Source: Pseudomonadota bacterium (lineage in GTDB: Bacteria; Pseudomonadota; Alphaproteobacteria; Caulobacterales; Caulobacteraceae). From it: DNA of 38,352 bases. A model generated the notes under the pieces. The model ran no database searches. It was not told the DNA's origin and saw nothing but the letters and a program-made list of their open reading frames with translations. The stretch covers positions 1 to 38,352 of the forward strand of contig JAEYWU010000062.1 of the NCBI GenBank assembly GCA_023428785.1, read 5' to 3'. The position numbers and the translations under genes were made by a program. Shown here piece after piece: positions 1 through 6,778 of this stretch (position 1 is its first letter; each line of letters opens with the position of its first letter).

Positions 1-1
1 G

Positions 2-775
2 GCCGGCGGCGTGGCCCGCGACGCCATGAAGGCGGCTGCCCTGTGCCCCGACTTCCCGCCGGCGGCGGTGGCGGCGGCGCGGCTGCAGGCCATGGCCGGC
101 CGGCAAGGGCGCGGCGAGGTCACGCTCCTGCGGGCGTGGAAGGTCCGGCCGCACCCAGGGCTGGCCCTGGCCTACCGCGATCTTCGCACCGAAGAGACCC
201 CGGTGGAGCGCGCCGAGCGGTTCGCCCGCCTGATCGCGCGCAATCCGGAACACGCCGAGAGCCGGATGCTGGACGTCGAGCGTGCCTTGCTGATCGGTGA
301 AGCCGCGGTGATCGACGCGGCGCTGGAGCGCCTGGAAGGCCTTGCCGAGACCATGCGGCTGCTGGACATGAAAGCGCGCGCCGCCTGGGCCATGGGTCAG
401 GTCGCCCAGGCCCGCAGCCTTGCCGCACGCGCCGCCGAGGCGCCGATCGAGCCCGAACTGTCCGACATCGACCCTGAGGGCCGCATCTTCCACTATGACC
501 GCTCGGAATGGGCCAACGTGATCGTCGCATGGGCCGACGAAGCCGTCCTGGTCCACCCGCGAGAGGAACGCCGCGACCTGATCCTGGCCGAGAGCGAGCC
601 GGAGCCGGTGGTCATCCTGGCGCAGGAACCCGATCCAGCGACGGATCCGGCGCTCGACTGGCGCCCGCCCGACGATCCCGGCGACTGGGAAGAGGGCGAG
701 GAGTCAGCCCCGCCGCCGCCTGCGCCGCCGCCCGCGCCCGCCCGCCGCACGCGACGCGCGGCTTCCAAGCGTTGA
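2..775 (+). CDS. HemY-like TPR protein, C-terminal part (5' truncated)
   Basis: The reading frame is already open at the first bases of the window, so the start codon lies upstream and only about the last 257 residues are visible. The visible part is helical and alanine/arginine-rich, with TPR-like repeats, and contains a segment with IFHYDRSEW and VIVAWADEAVLVHP that resembles the C-terminal region of alphaproteobacterial HemY-type proteins. Those are inner-membrane TPR proteins usually found behind hemC/hemD. The last 60 or so residues are an acidic then proline-rich tail ending in basic residues (RRTRRAASKR), probably disordered. HemY in this class is named for its gene neighbourhood and has no demonstrated enzymatic activity, so I give no reaction. 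It is followed by tRNA-Thr. The assignment rests on the C-terminal pattern only. Confidence 0.72.
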   Translation, partial: AGGVARDAMKAAALCPDFPPAAVAAARLQAMAGRQGRGEVTLLRAWKVRPHPGLALAYRDLRTEETPVERAERFARLIARNPEHAESRMLDVERALLIGEAAVIDAALERLEGLAETMRLLDMKARAAWAMGQVAQARSLAARAAEAPIEPELSDIDPEGRIFHYDRSEWANVIVAWADEAVLVHPREERRDLILAESEPEPVVILAQEPDPATDPALDWRPPDDPGDWEEGEESAPPPPAPPPAPARRTRRAASKR

Positions 776-849
776 GGGCCTTGGCGCCGGGCCGATCGCC
801 CGCTATCTAGGCCCGCCTCGGGACGGCCCGCCGTCCCTGCCCTTCCCGG

Positions 850-925
850 GCCGCCTTAGCTCAGCCGGTAGAGCGGCGCATTCGTAATGCGTAGGTCAGG
901 TGTTCGAGTCACCTAGGCGGCACCA
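850..925 (+). tRNA. tRNA-Thr (anticodon CGT)
   Basis: A full cloverleaf can be folded. The acceptor stem is GCCGCCT paired with AGGCGGC. The D-arm GCTC/GAGC encloses AGCCGGTA. The anticodon stem GCGCA/TGCGT carries the 7-base loop TTCGTAA (anticodon CGT). The T-arm AGGTG/CACCT has a TTCGAGT loop. The 3' CCA is encoded (923-925). The 3' end of this gene is the apparent integration target of the island that follows, and the integrase gene starts 165 bases downstream. Confidence 0.95.
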
Positions 926-926
926 C
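903..926 (+). repeat. Putative attL (tRNA-Thr 3' end)
   Basis: The T-loop to CCA portion of the tRNA gene is the usual crossover region for P4-type integrases. It has an imperfect counterpart at 12237-12259: TTCG, then CCTAGGC, then GCACCAC match, with one base missing in the right copy. About 19 of 24 aligned positions agree by eye. Assignment as the left attachment site rests on this partial repeat, the adjacent integrase, and the switch to accessory genes. Confidence 0.6.
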
Positions 927-986
927 CACCCTGAGCGCCGATGTGCGCTGAAGGTTGAAAAATCCAAGCAAATCTAGCATATTGGA

Positions 987-1016
987 CCAGCGATTGGACG
1001 CTGGTGGTCGCCAGCG
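987..1016. promoter_or_regulatory. Alternating 6-mer array at island left end (CCAGCG / CGCTGG)
   Basis: CCAGCG (987-992), its reverse complement CGCTGG (999-1004) and CCAGCG again (1011-1016) are separated by exactly 6 bases each, giving a 12-base period. ATTGGA precedes the first two elements (981-986 and 993-998). The array lies between the tRNA and the integrase start. This fits a binding site for a recombination factor or an integrase-promoter operator. The arrangement is seen directly; the role is inferred. Confidence 0.45.
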
Positions 1017-1076
1017 TTCGCCGATAGCCGGCCGAAAGTGGGGGCTCTTTTTGGGGCTTCTGCGGAGGCTCTCGAC

Positions 1077-1090
1077 AAAAGGCCCCCACA
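1077..1090 (-). repeat. Left copy of the island-end 14-mer (TGTGGGGGCCTTTT)
   Basis: The 14 bases immediately before the integrase ATG read TGTGGGGGCCTTTT on the minus strand. The same 14-mer occurs on the plus strand at 12161-12174, close to the right end of the island. A related sequence, GTGGGGGCTCTTTTTGGGGC, is at 1038-1057 and forms an inverted pair with this copy. Short repeats near both ends of an integrase-bearing element are consistent with arm-type integrase sites; that role is inferred. Confidence 0.5.
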
Positions 1091-2311
1091 ATGGCTTTGA
1101 CCGACTCCGCCATTCGCGTGCTCAAGCCCCGTGAGCGGGCCTACAAGGTCTCGGATGAGAAGGGCCTCTATCTCCAGGTGACGCCTGCCGGCGGTCGCCT
1201 CTGGCGGATGAAATTTCGCGCTGCCGGAGGGGTGGAGAAGAAGCTGTCGTTCGGCGCCTATCCCGACATCAGCCTGAAGGACGCGCGGGAGCTGCGGGAC
1301 AAGGCGCGATCTATGGTCGCCAATGGCGTTGATCCCGCCGAGAAGAAGCGACGCGACAAGCGCGCGGCCAAGGTCAGCGCGGACAGCACCTTCAGCGCGG
1401 TGGCGAAGGACTATATCGCCAAGAACCGCCGGGATGGTCTGGCTGACGCCACCCTGGCCAAACGGGAATGGTTCGTGAGGCTGGTCGAGCGGACTTTGGG
1501 CGGACGACCGATTTCCGAGATACAGCCGTTCGAGGTGCTGGACGCCGTCCGACCTTTCGAAGCCTCGAAGAACGACGAAAAGGCGCACCGGACGCTTCAG
1601 TTCGTCGGTCAGGTGTTCCGCTACGCGGTCGCCAACCAGTTGGCCGCAAGCGACCCCACGCGCGATCTGCGTGGAGCGTTGGCTGGTCGCAAGCCAAAGA
1701 ACTTCGCGGCGATCCTGGAGCCGAAGGCGGTTGGCGAACTGCTGCGCAATATCGACGGCTATGAGGGTTCGCCGCTCACCTTGCTGGCGCTCCAGCTTTC
1801 GCCGCTGGTGTTCGTCCGGCCCGGCGAGTTGAGGCGCGCCGAATGGGCTGAGATCGACCTCGACGGGGCCGTGTGGCGCATCCCGGCCGCCAAGATGAAG
1901 GCGCGACAGGAACACGTTGTGCCGCTCTCCCGCCAAGCCGTGGAGATTCTCCGTCAGGCCGCCGGCCTTACCGGTGGCGGAAAATATGTCTTTCCATCCA
2001 TCCGGTCGCGCAGCGATCCCATGTCGGAAAACACGATCAACGCCGCGCTGCGCCGCTTGGGCTACACCGGCAGCGAGATGACGGCCCACGGCTTTCGGTC
2101 AACAGCCAGCACCCTATTGAATGAATCCGGTAAATGGTCGCCCGACGCTATCGAGCGCGCATTGGCGCACAAGGGCAAAGACCTTGTTCGCGCCGCCTAC
2201 CATCGGGGAGCGCACTGGCAAGAACGCGTGCTCATGGCGCAGTGGTGGGCCGACTATCTCGACGGCCTGCGCGAAACAGGAAAGGTCATCCCGTTGGCGA
2301 AGGCCGGCTAG
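1091..2311 (+). CDS. P4-type tyrosine recombinase/integrase
   Basis: A 406-aa tyrosine recombinase that would catalyse site-specific integration and excision of the island. Residues 1-95 form the arm-DNA-binding domain of the DUF4102 type (MALTDSAIRVLKPRERAYKV, then YLQVTPAGGRLWRMKFR). A core-binding SAM-like domain follows at about 100-200 and the catalytic domain at 210-385. The catalytic residues are recognisable: R243 (FVRPGELRRAEW), H333 and R336 (TAHGFRSTAS), H360 (LAHKGKD) and the nucleophile Y370 (AAYHRG). Length is normal for the family and no residue looks lost, so the enzyme is probably active. It points away from tRNA-Thr(CGT), 165 bases downstream of it, as expected for a tRNA-targeting island integrase. 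The start codon ATG lies directly after a G/C-run repeat without a clear ribosome binding site. Confidence 0.95.
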   Translation: MALTDSAIRVLKPRERAYKVSDEKGLYLQVTPAGGRLWRMKFRAAGGVEKKLSFGAYPDISLKDARELRDKARSMVANGVDPAEKKRRDKRAAKVSADSTFSAVAKDYIAKNRRDGLADATLAKREWFVRLVERTLGGRPISEIQPFEVLDAVRPFEASKNDEKAHRTLQFVGQVFRYAVANQLAASDPTRDLRGALAGRKPKNFAAILEPKAVGELLRNIDGYEGSPLTLLALQLSPLVFVRPGELRRAEWAEIDLDGAVWRIPAAKMKARQEHVVPLSRQAVEILRQAAGLTGGGKYVFPSIRSRSDPMSENTINAALRRLGYTGSEMTAHGFRSTASTLLNESGKWSPDAIERALAHKGKDLVRAAYHRGAHWQERVLMAQWWADYLDGLRETGKVIPLAKAG

Positions 2312-2388
2312 CTCCGGCGGCCGCTTTTGCCAATCAATCCTGAACGGTGAGATGATCCGTGCTTCCCGGTGCGAATCAAGGCCCGCTG

Positions 2389-3084
2389 ATGGACCCGATC
2401 AACTTCTGGAAGCTGTGCACTGAGTATTCCATCGTTCAGGCAGCGCTGCTGACGTGCGGGCTCATGCCTGATGAGCATCAATACTCTGTGGAACGGAAGG
2501 CCAACCCGCCGCCAGGCTACACAGCTGTGCGCACGGCGCTCTACAACGCGATCCGCACTGGGCGGCTCGATGCGAACACGAGGATGGCGTTGGATGACTA
2601 TGGTGAGACGACAGTGGCCATAGACGTCTATGAGACGCTGATAAACGTTCACGACCTTCATCGCTTTCTGAAATCGAGTGGTTTCGAAGCGCCCTTCTTT
2701 GATCGGGCTCCGACCCTTTATGACGACGACCCTGAACCGGGACCGGCATATCCGCTCAAGCTCGCGGCGGCGCTGAAGGCGTGGAACGCGGTTGCGAACG
2801 ACCCCGAGCGCCTGCGGGGGAAGTCGCCAAAACAGGCGATAGACGCCTGGCTAACCGAGCACGCTGCTGAACTCGGGCTGCTCAACAGGAGTGGCGCAGT
2901 CAATCGCACCGGCATTGAAGAAATCTGCAAGGTCGTCAACTGGAAGCCAAGCGGCGGCGCCACTCCCACCCCGGTGGCCCGGCCTGCATCTACGGTTCGA
3001 ACTCCGATTTGCCTTCCGGAGCCTCAGCCGAAGGCAGTCTCAGGGAAGGCTGACTTCAATATAGACGACGACATTCCCTTCTAG
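2389..3084 (+). CDS. Island protein of unknown function with SSB-like C-terminal tip
   Basis: I do not recognise a named family. The ATG at 2389 begins MDPINFWKLCTEYSIVQAAL; a GTG at 2359 would add 10 residues. The protein is about 231 aa. Its N-terminal third (W-x-L-C, QAALLTCG, PGYTAVRTAL, AIRTGRL) resembles a module seen in phage and island proteins. A second segment reads KSPKQAIDAWL, AAELGL and IEEICKVVNW. A proline/threonine linker follows, and the protein ends in DFNIDDDIPF, nearly the acidic C-terminal tip of bacterial single-strand DNA-binding protein (SSB). I see no OB-fold, so it is unlikely to be an SSB itself. In SSB this tip recruits repair and replication proteins such as RecO, PriA, RecQ and exonuclease I; recruitment or decoy binding here is inference. 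It follows the integrase by 77 bases. Base composition looks more AT-rich than the flanking core genes. Confidence 0.75.
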   Translation: MDPINFWKLCTEYSIVQAALLTCGLMPDEHQYSVERKANPPPGYTAVRTALYNAIRTGRLDANTRMALDDYGETTVAIDVYETLINVHDLHRFLKSSGFEAPFFDRAPTLYDDDPEPGPAYPLKLAAALKAWNAVANDPERLRGKSPKQAIDAWLTEHAAELGLLNRSGAVNRTGIEEICKVVNWKPSGGATPTPVARPASTVRTPICLPEPQPKAVSGKADFNIDDDIPF

Positions 3085-3305
3085 CGCCAAGCTACCCTCC
3101 CTTTGAGATGAACCTTGAGGAAGGTTGCCTGATACCCACCCTATAGCTGCCGCGAACCCTCCCCTGGCTAGCGCGTGAGCCGAAGTGTGGCGAGGGGGAA
3201 GGCTTAGGGCTTTGAGGAGGCTAGGTTTTCTTGAACGTCCCCGGCTATTCCGGGTGTCGCGCTCGCCCCAATCTGTTGGCGTTCATCAACAGACGGAGGC
3301 GCTCA
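3085..3305. other. Intergenic stretch, no gene seen
   Basis: These 221 bases separate the SSB-tailed gene from the small HTH gene. I see no convincing coding frame, tRNA or strong terminator. The end of the stretch holds the ribosome binding site CGGAGG, 7 bases before the ATG at 3306. A promoter for the recombination module probably lies here, but I cannot point to clear -35/-10 boxes. Confidence 0.4.
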
Positions 3306-3470
3306 ATGGAGCCCTTGGCCCTTTCCATCAACGACACCGCCAAGACCCTTAGCCTTGGCCGCACTTCCATCTACGCCCTGATCCGGGAGGGGCGGCTGGA
3401 GACCATCAAGCTGGGCCGGCGCACGCTGATCAAGGCGGCGTCGGTGCGGCGTCTCCTCGGTGTTGGGTAG
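3306..3470 (+). CDS. Excisionase-like small HTH DNA-binding protein
   Basis: A 54-residue protein made almost entirely of one winged HTH unit of the MerR/excisionase type: LSINDTAKTLSLGRTSIYALIREG, then LETIKLGRRTLIKAASVRRLL. This pattern (S-x-x-E/D-x-A, S-x-x-T-I-Y-x-L-I-x-x-G, K-x-G-R-R-T-L-I) is typical of excisionase-family proteins in mobile elements, which bend att DNA or regulate the integrase. The ATG at 3306 is preferred because CGGAGG lies 7 bases upstream; the frame stays open upstream to 3231 but without a site. It is followed 11 bases later by another HTH gene and then a recombinase, so it likely serves that module. Whether it is a directionality factor or only a regulator cannot be told. 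Confidence 0.8.
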   Translation: MEPLALSINDTAKTLSLGRTSIYALIREGRLETIKLGRRTLIKAASVRRLLGVG

Positions 3471-3481
3471 GGCCGTAGGAC

Positions 3482-3940
3482 GTGGCGCGGCTCAATCCGC
3501 AACTGGCGAAACTGAACCGTTCCTACACGGTCGAAGAGGCGGCCCGGCTCTTTGGCGTCCATCGCAATACGGTGCGGGGGTGGATCACGGCAGGCCTGCC
3601 CTCCATCGACGACCACCGCCCGACGATGATCCTGGGCCGGGCACTGCGCGCCTTCCTGCAAGACCGCCGCAGCAAGGCCAAGCGTCCCTGTGCGCCGGGC
3701 ACGCTCTATTGCTGCAAGTGCCGGGCGTCACGCGAGCCGGCCGCCGGGTCGGTGGTGTTCGAACCGGGAATGACTGGTGCGGGAAACCTACGCGCACTCT
3801 GCGCGAGCTGTGGCTGTCGGATGTTCCGGCGAGCGCGCCGCGCCAGTCTGGCGGCCGTCATGCCGCAAATCCCCGTCCGGATCGTGGAGGCAGCGCTGCA
3901 CATAGAAGAGCGCCTGCCTCCCTCCGCAATCTGTGCCTAA
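3482..3940 (+). CDS. HTH protein with cysteine pairs (possible zinc ribbon)
   Basis: A 152-aa protein with a GTG start 11 bases after the preceding gene. Residues 14-60 form an HTH of the helix-turn-helix 17/MerR-like kind (YTVEEAARLFGVHRNTVRGWI, DDHRPTMILGRALRAFL). The middle holds two cysteine clusters, C77-C78-K-C80 and C107-A-S-C110-G-C112, spaced like the two knuckles of a zinc ribbon. The remaining C-terminus is short and basic to mixed. It lies between the excisionase-like gene and the second recombinase, and this three-gene order suggests a joint recombination or control module. Zinc binding is inferred from spacing only. I do not know a characterised member. Confidence 0.75.
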   Translation: MARLNPQLAKLNRSYTVEEAARLFGVHRNTVRGWITAGLPSIDDHRPTMILGRALRAFLQDRRSKAKRPCAPGTLYCCKCRASREPAAGSVVFEPGMTGAGNLRALCASCGCRMFRRARRASLAAVMPQIPVRIVEAALHIEERLPPSAICA

Positions 3941-3957
3941 CGACAGGACAACCCGAC

Positions 3958-5073
3958 ATGACCAAGCACAACGCCGCAAACGAGCGGATCAAGCGCGCCT
4001 ACTTCATCTATCTCCGAGAAGCCCGGCGGCGGAATGATGCCTCGGTGGACGGGGTGGCGAAGGCCCTAGCGCGGTTTGAGGCTTCAACCGGATACCGGGA
4101 CTTCGGCAAGTTTCACCGCGAGCAGGCGGTGGCCTTCAAGCGCAAGCTGGACCAACAGACGGGCGAACGCAGGAGCGCGCGATTGAGCCGCGCCACCGTC
4201 AATTCGACCCTTTCGGCGCTGCGGGCCTTCTTCATCTGGCTGGCGGATCAGCCGGGATACAAGCGCAAGATCAGCTATTCAGACGCCGACTATTTCAACC
4301 TGTCTGAAAAGGAGGTGCGGATCGCGCGTGCGGTGCGCGAAAAGGCCTTCCCGTCGGTGGAGCAGGTGAATCACGTCCTGGGCTGCGCGCCGGCCGCCAC
4401 CGACATCGAGATGCGGGACCGCGCCTTGATCGCCTTTGCGTTGCTGACCGGCGCGCGCGATGGAGCGCTGGCGTCTCTGAAGCTGAAGCACATCGATCTG
4501 GTGCAGGGGCGACTGGACCAGGACGCGCGCGAGGTGAAGACCAAATTCTCCAAGACCTTCTCGACGTGGTTCTTCCCAGTTGAGGGCGAAGCGCTGGCGA
4601 TCTTCACCGCCTGGGTTCACCATCTTCGCCAGAATCTGTTTTGGGGAGACGTCGACCCGCTGTTCCCGGCCACGCGACTGGGAATCGGCGCAGACGGTGG
4701 TTTCACGGCGGCGGGCCTCAAGCGTGAGCACTGGAGCACGGCCGAACCGATCCGCCGCATTTTCCGCGAGGGGTTCGAACGCGCTGACCTCCCCTATTTC
4801 AAGCCCCACACCATCCGCGACACCTTGGTGCAGTTGGGCGAGCAGCTCTGCAAGACGCCGGAGGAGTTCAAGGCGTGGTCGCAGAACCTGGGCCATGAAA
4901 AGGTGCTGACCACCTTCACGAGCTATGGCGCGGTGGCTTCGCATCGGCAGGCGGCGTTGATCCGAGGGCTTGGTGCGTTCTCGGAGGCCGGCGAGCCGGG
5001 TGGATCGGTAGAGGCGCGGCTCGCCCGGATAGAGGCCTTGATGGCGCCAAGCGCCGTTAGCTCGGCTGGCTAG
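3958..5073 (+). CDS. Second tyrosine recombinase/integrase
   Basis: A 371-aa phage-type site-specific recombinase beginning MTKHNAANERIKRAYFIYL. It lacks a DUF4102 arm domain. Residues 1-100 form a core-binding SAM-like domain (FGKFHREQAVAFKRKLD, LSALRAFFIWLADQPGY). The catalytic domain carries R167 (LTGARDGALASL), H284 and R287 (PHTIRDTLVQL), H313 (LGHEKVLTTF) and the nucleophile Y323 (TSYGAV). All key residues are present. The ATG at 3958 lies 17 bases after the stop of the HTH gene; the frame is open further upstream but that part runs across the preceding genes. It is unrelated at sequence level to the first integrase, which implies a nested or composite island or a recombinase with a different target. 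Confidence 0.9.
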   Translation: MTKHNAANERIKRAYFIYLREARRRNDASVDGVAKALARFEASTGYRDFGKFHREQAVAFKRKLDQQTGERRSARLSRATVNSTLSALRAFFIWLADQPGYKRKISYSDADYFNLSEKEVRIARAVREKAFPSVEQVNHVLGCAPAATDIEMRDRALIAFALLTGARDGALASLKLKHIDLVQGRLDQDAREVKTKFSKTFSTWFFPVEGEALAIFTAWVHHLRQNLFWGDVDPLFPATRLGIGADGGFTAAGLKREHWSTAEPIRRIFREGFERADLPYFKPHTIRDTLVQLGEQLCKTPEEFKAWSQNLGHEKVLTTFTSYGAVASHRQAALIRGLGAFSEAGEPGGSVEARLARIEALMAPSAVSSAG

Positions 5074-5081
5074 CAAGTCGC

Positions 5082-5157
5082 ATTAGCGATGACTAATCGT
5101 CTTCTAGGGCTCTGCTAGCCACGCAGCTCTCGCCCGCCTAAGACAGCTACAGGCTGT
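5082..5157. promoter_or_regulatory. Short inverted repeats upstream of hsdM
   Basis: ATTAG (5082-5086) and CTAAT (5093-5097) form an inverted pair around 6 bases. ACAGC (5143-5147) and GCTGT (5153-5157) form another around TACAG, ending about 20 bases before the hsdM start. These could be operator or weak hairpin elements controlling the restriction operon. They are short enough to occur by chance, and I found no clear promoter boxes. Confidence 0.25.
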
Positions 5158-5179
5158 ATCGATTTCACGGGGGATGGGA

Positions 5180-6778
5180 ATGGCGAACGGGGGAGGCGAC
5201 CTCGGTTTCGAGGCGGAGCTGTTCAAGGCGGCCGACAAGCTCAGGGGCAACCTGGAGCCTTCGGAATACAAGCACGTCGCGCTCGGCCTGATCTTTCTGA
5301 AATACATCTCCGAGGCGTTCGACGCGCAGCACGCCAAGCTGTCGGCCGAGGCCTATGCCGACCCGGAGGACCCCGAGGAGTATCTGGCCGACCACGTTTT
5401 CTGGGTGCCCCCGGAAGCCCGCTGGAAGAACCTCCAGGACAACGCCAAGCGCCCCGAGATCGTCTTCACCGACGTGACCACCGGCAAGGAGCGCCGGGGT
5501 GACATCGGCAACCTGATCGATAACGCCATGGAGTCGATCGAGCGGGCCAATGTGAAGGTCCTCAAGGACGTCCTGCCCAAGGACTATGGTCGGCCCCAGC
5601 TCGACAAGCGGATGGTCGGCGAACTGGTCGACCTGTTCTCCAACATCAATCTCAAGGGGAAGGACGGCGAGGCGCGCGACCTCCTGGGCCGGGCCTATGA
5701 GTATTTCATCTCGCAGTTTGCGGGGGCGGAGGGCAAGCGCGGCGGCGAGTTCTTCACGCCCCGCTCGGTGGTCCAGACCATCGTCGAGATGCTGGAGCCG
5801 ACCAGGGGCCGCGTCTACGATCCGGCCTGTGGCTCCGGCGGCATGTTCGTGCAGTCCGAGACCTTCGTAGACGCCCACCAAGGCAAACGCAGCGACATCG
5901 CCATCTATGGCCAGGAACGCAACCATACGACCTGGCGGTTGTGCAAGATGAACCTGGCTGTGCGCGGCATCGACGCCGACATCGCTTGGAACAATGAGGG
6001 CTCCTTCACCCGCGACGCCTTCCCGAACCTGAAATTCGACTATGCAATGGCGAACCCGCCGTTCAACGTGTCGGATTGGTGGGCCCCGCAACTCGATGGC
6101 GATATCCGATGGTCATACGGCAAGCCACCGGCGGGCAACGCCAACTTCGCCTGGCTCCAGCACATCCTGCATCACTTGGCCCCGCGCGGGACGGCGGGCG
6201 TCGTGCTGGCCAACGGCTCGATGTCGTCGCAGCAGTCGAGCGAGGGAGAGATCAGGAGGGCCATGGTCGAGGGCGATGTGGTCGACTGCATGGTCGCCTT
6301 GCCGGGTCAGCTGTTCTATTCGACCCAGATTCCGGCCTGCCTGTGGTTCCTGGCTCGTGACAAGAGCGCCAACGGCCACCGAGACCGGCGCGGCGAAATC
6401 CTGTTCATCGACGCGCGCAAGCTAGGCCACATGGTCGACCGGACGCGGCGGGAGTTCTCCGACGCCGACATCGAGGCCATCGCGGCGACCTACCACCGCT
6501 GGCGCAACCGGCCGGAGACGAACGCGGCGAAGGGGATGGAGCCCTATGCGGACGAACCAGGGTTCTGCCGGTCCTCCTCGCTGGAGGAGGTGCGCGCTCA
6601 TGGGCACGTGCTGACTCCTGGCCGATATGTCGGAGCGGCGGATGCGGATGACGATGGTGTCGGCTTCGAAGAGCGGTTTGGGGCGCTGAGGGCGAAGCTG
6701 ACGGAGCAGTTCAATGAGGGCCGCAAGCTTGAAATCAGAATAGTTGCTGCCTTGGGTGAGGCGGCTGTCGATGGGTAG
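5180..6778 (+). CDS. hsdM: Type I restriction-modification DNA methyltransferase subunit (HsdM)
   Basis: About 532 aa. It is the N6-adenine methyltransferase subunit that, with HsdS, forms the modification enzyme, and with HsdR the full restriction complex. The HsdM N-terminal helical domain (residues about 8-150; LFKAADKLRGNLEPSEYKHV, GLIFLKYISEAF) is followed by the catalytic domain. That carries GEFFTP, the SAM-binding motif I DPACGSGGMF (about residue 215) and the catalytic NPPF (about 292). Numbers are from the in-frame ATG at 5174 and fall by two from ATG 5180. I prefer ATG 5180 because GGGGGA lies a few bases upstream; at 5174 the G-run abuts the start. Size suits the EcoR124I (type IC) group. 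The stop overlaps the hsdS start by 8 bases (ATGGGTAG), indicating coupled translation. Confidence 0.97.
   Translation: MANGGGDLGFEAELFKAADKLRGNLEPSEYKHVALGLIFLKYISEAFDAQHAKLSAEAYADPEDPEEYLADHVFWVPPEARWKNLQDNAKRPEIVFTDVTTGKERRGDIGNLIDNAMESIERANVKVLKDVLPKDYGRPQLDKRMVGELVDLFSNINLKGKDGEARDLLGRAYEYFISQFAGAEGKRGGEFFTPRSVVQTIVEMLEPTRGRVYDPACGSGGMFVQSETFVDAHQGKRSDIAIYGQERNHTTWRLCKMNLAVRGIDADIAWNNEGSFTRDAFPNLKFDYAMANPPFNVSDWWAPQLDGDIRWSYGKPPAGNANFAWLQHILHHLAPRGTAGVVLANGSMSSQQSSEGEIRRAMVEGDVVDCMVALPGQLFYSTQIPACLWFLARDKSANGHRDRRGEILFIDARKLGHMVDRTRREFSDADIEAIAATYHRWRNRPETNAAKGMEPYADEPGFCRSSSLEEVRAHGHVLTPGRYVGAADADDDGVGFEERFGALRAKLTEQFNEGRKLEIRIVAALGEAAVDG

Noticed and set aside
974..2089. Long minus-strand open frame opposite the first integrase
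   Set aside because: It is a high-GC shadow: the plus strand encodes a complete integrase with all catalytic residues, and the minus product has no recognisable motif.
2359..3084. The SSB-tailed protein as a true single-strand DNA-binding protein
   Set aside because: Only the C-terminal tip matches SSB; the N-terminal part shows no OB-fold pattern.
3460..3957. In-frame N-terminal extension of the second recombinase
   Set aside because: It crosses the HTH/Cys gene in another frame. The true recombinase start at 3958 matches the family N-terminus.
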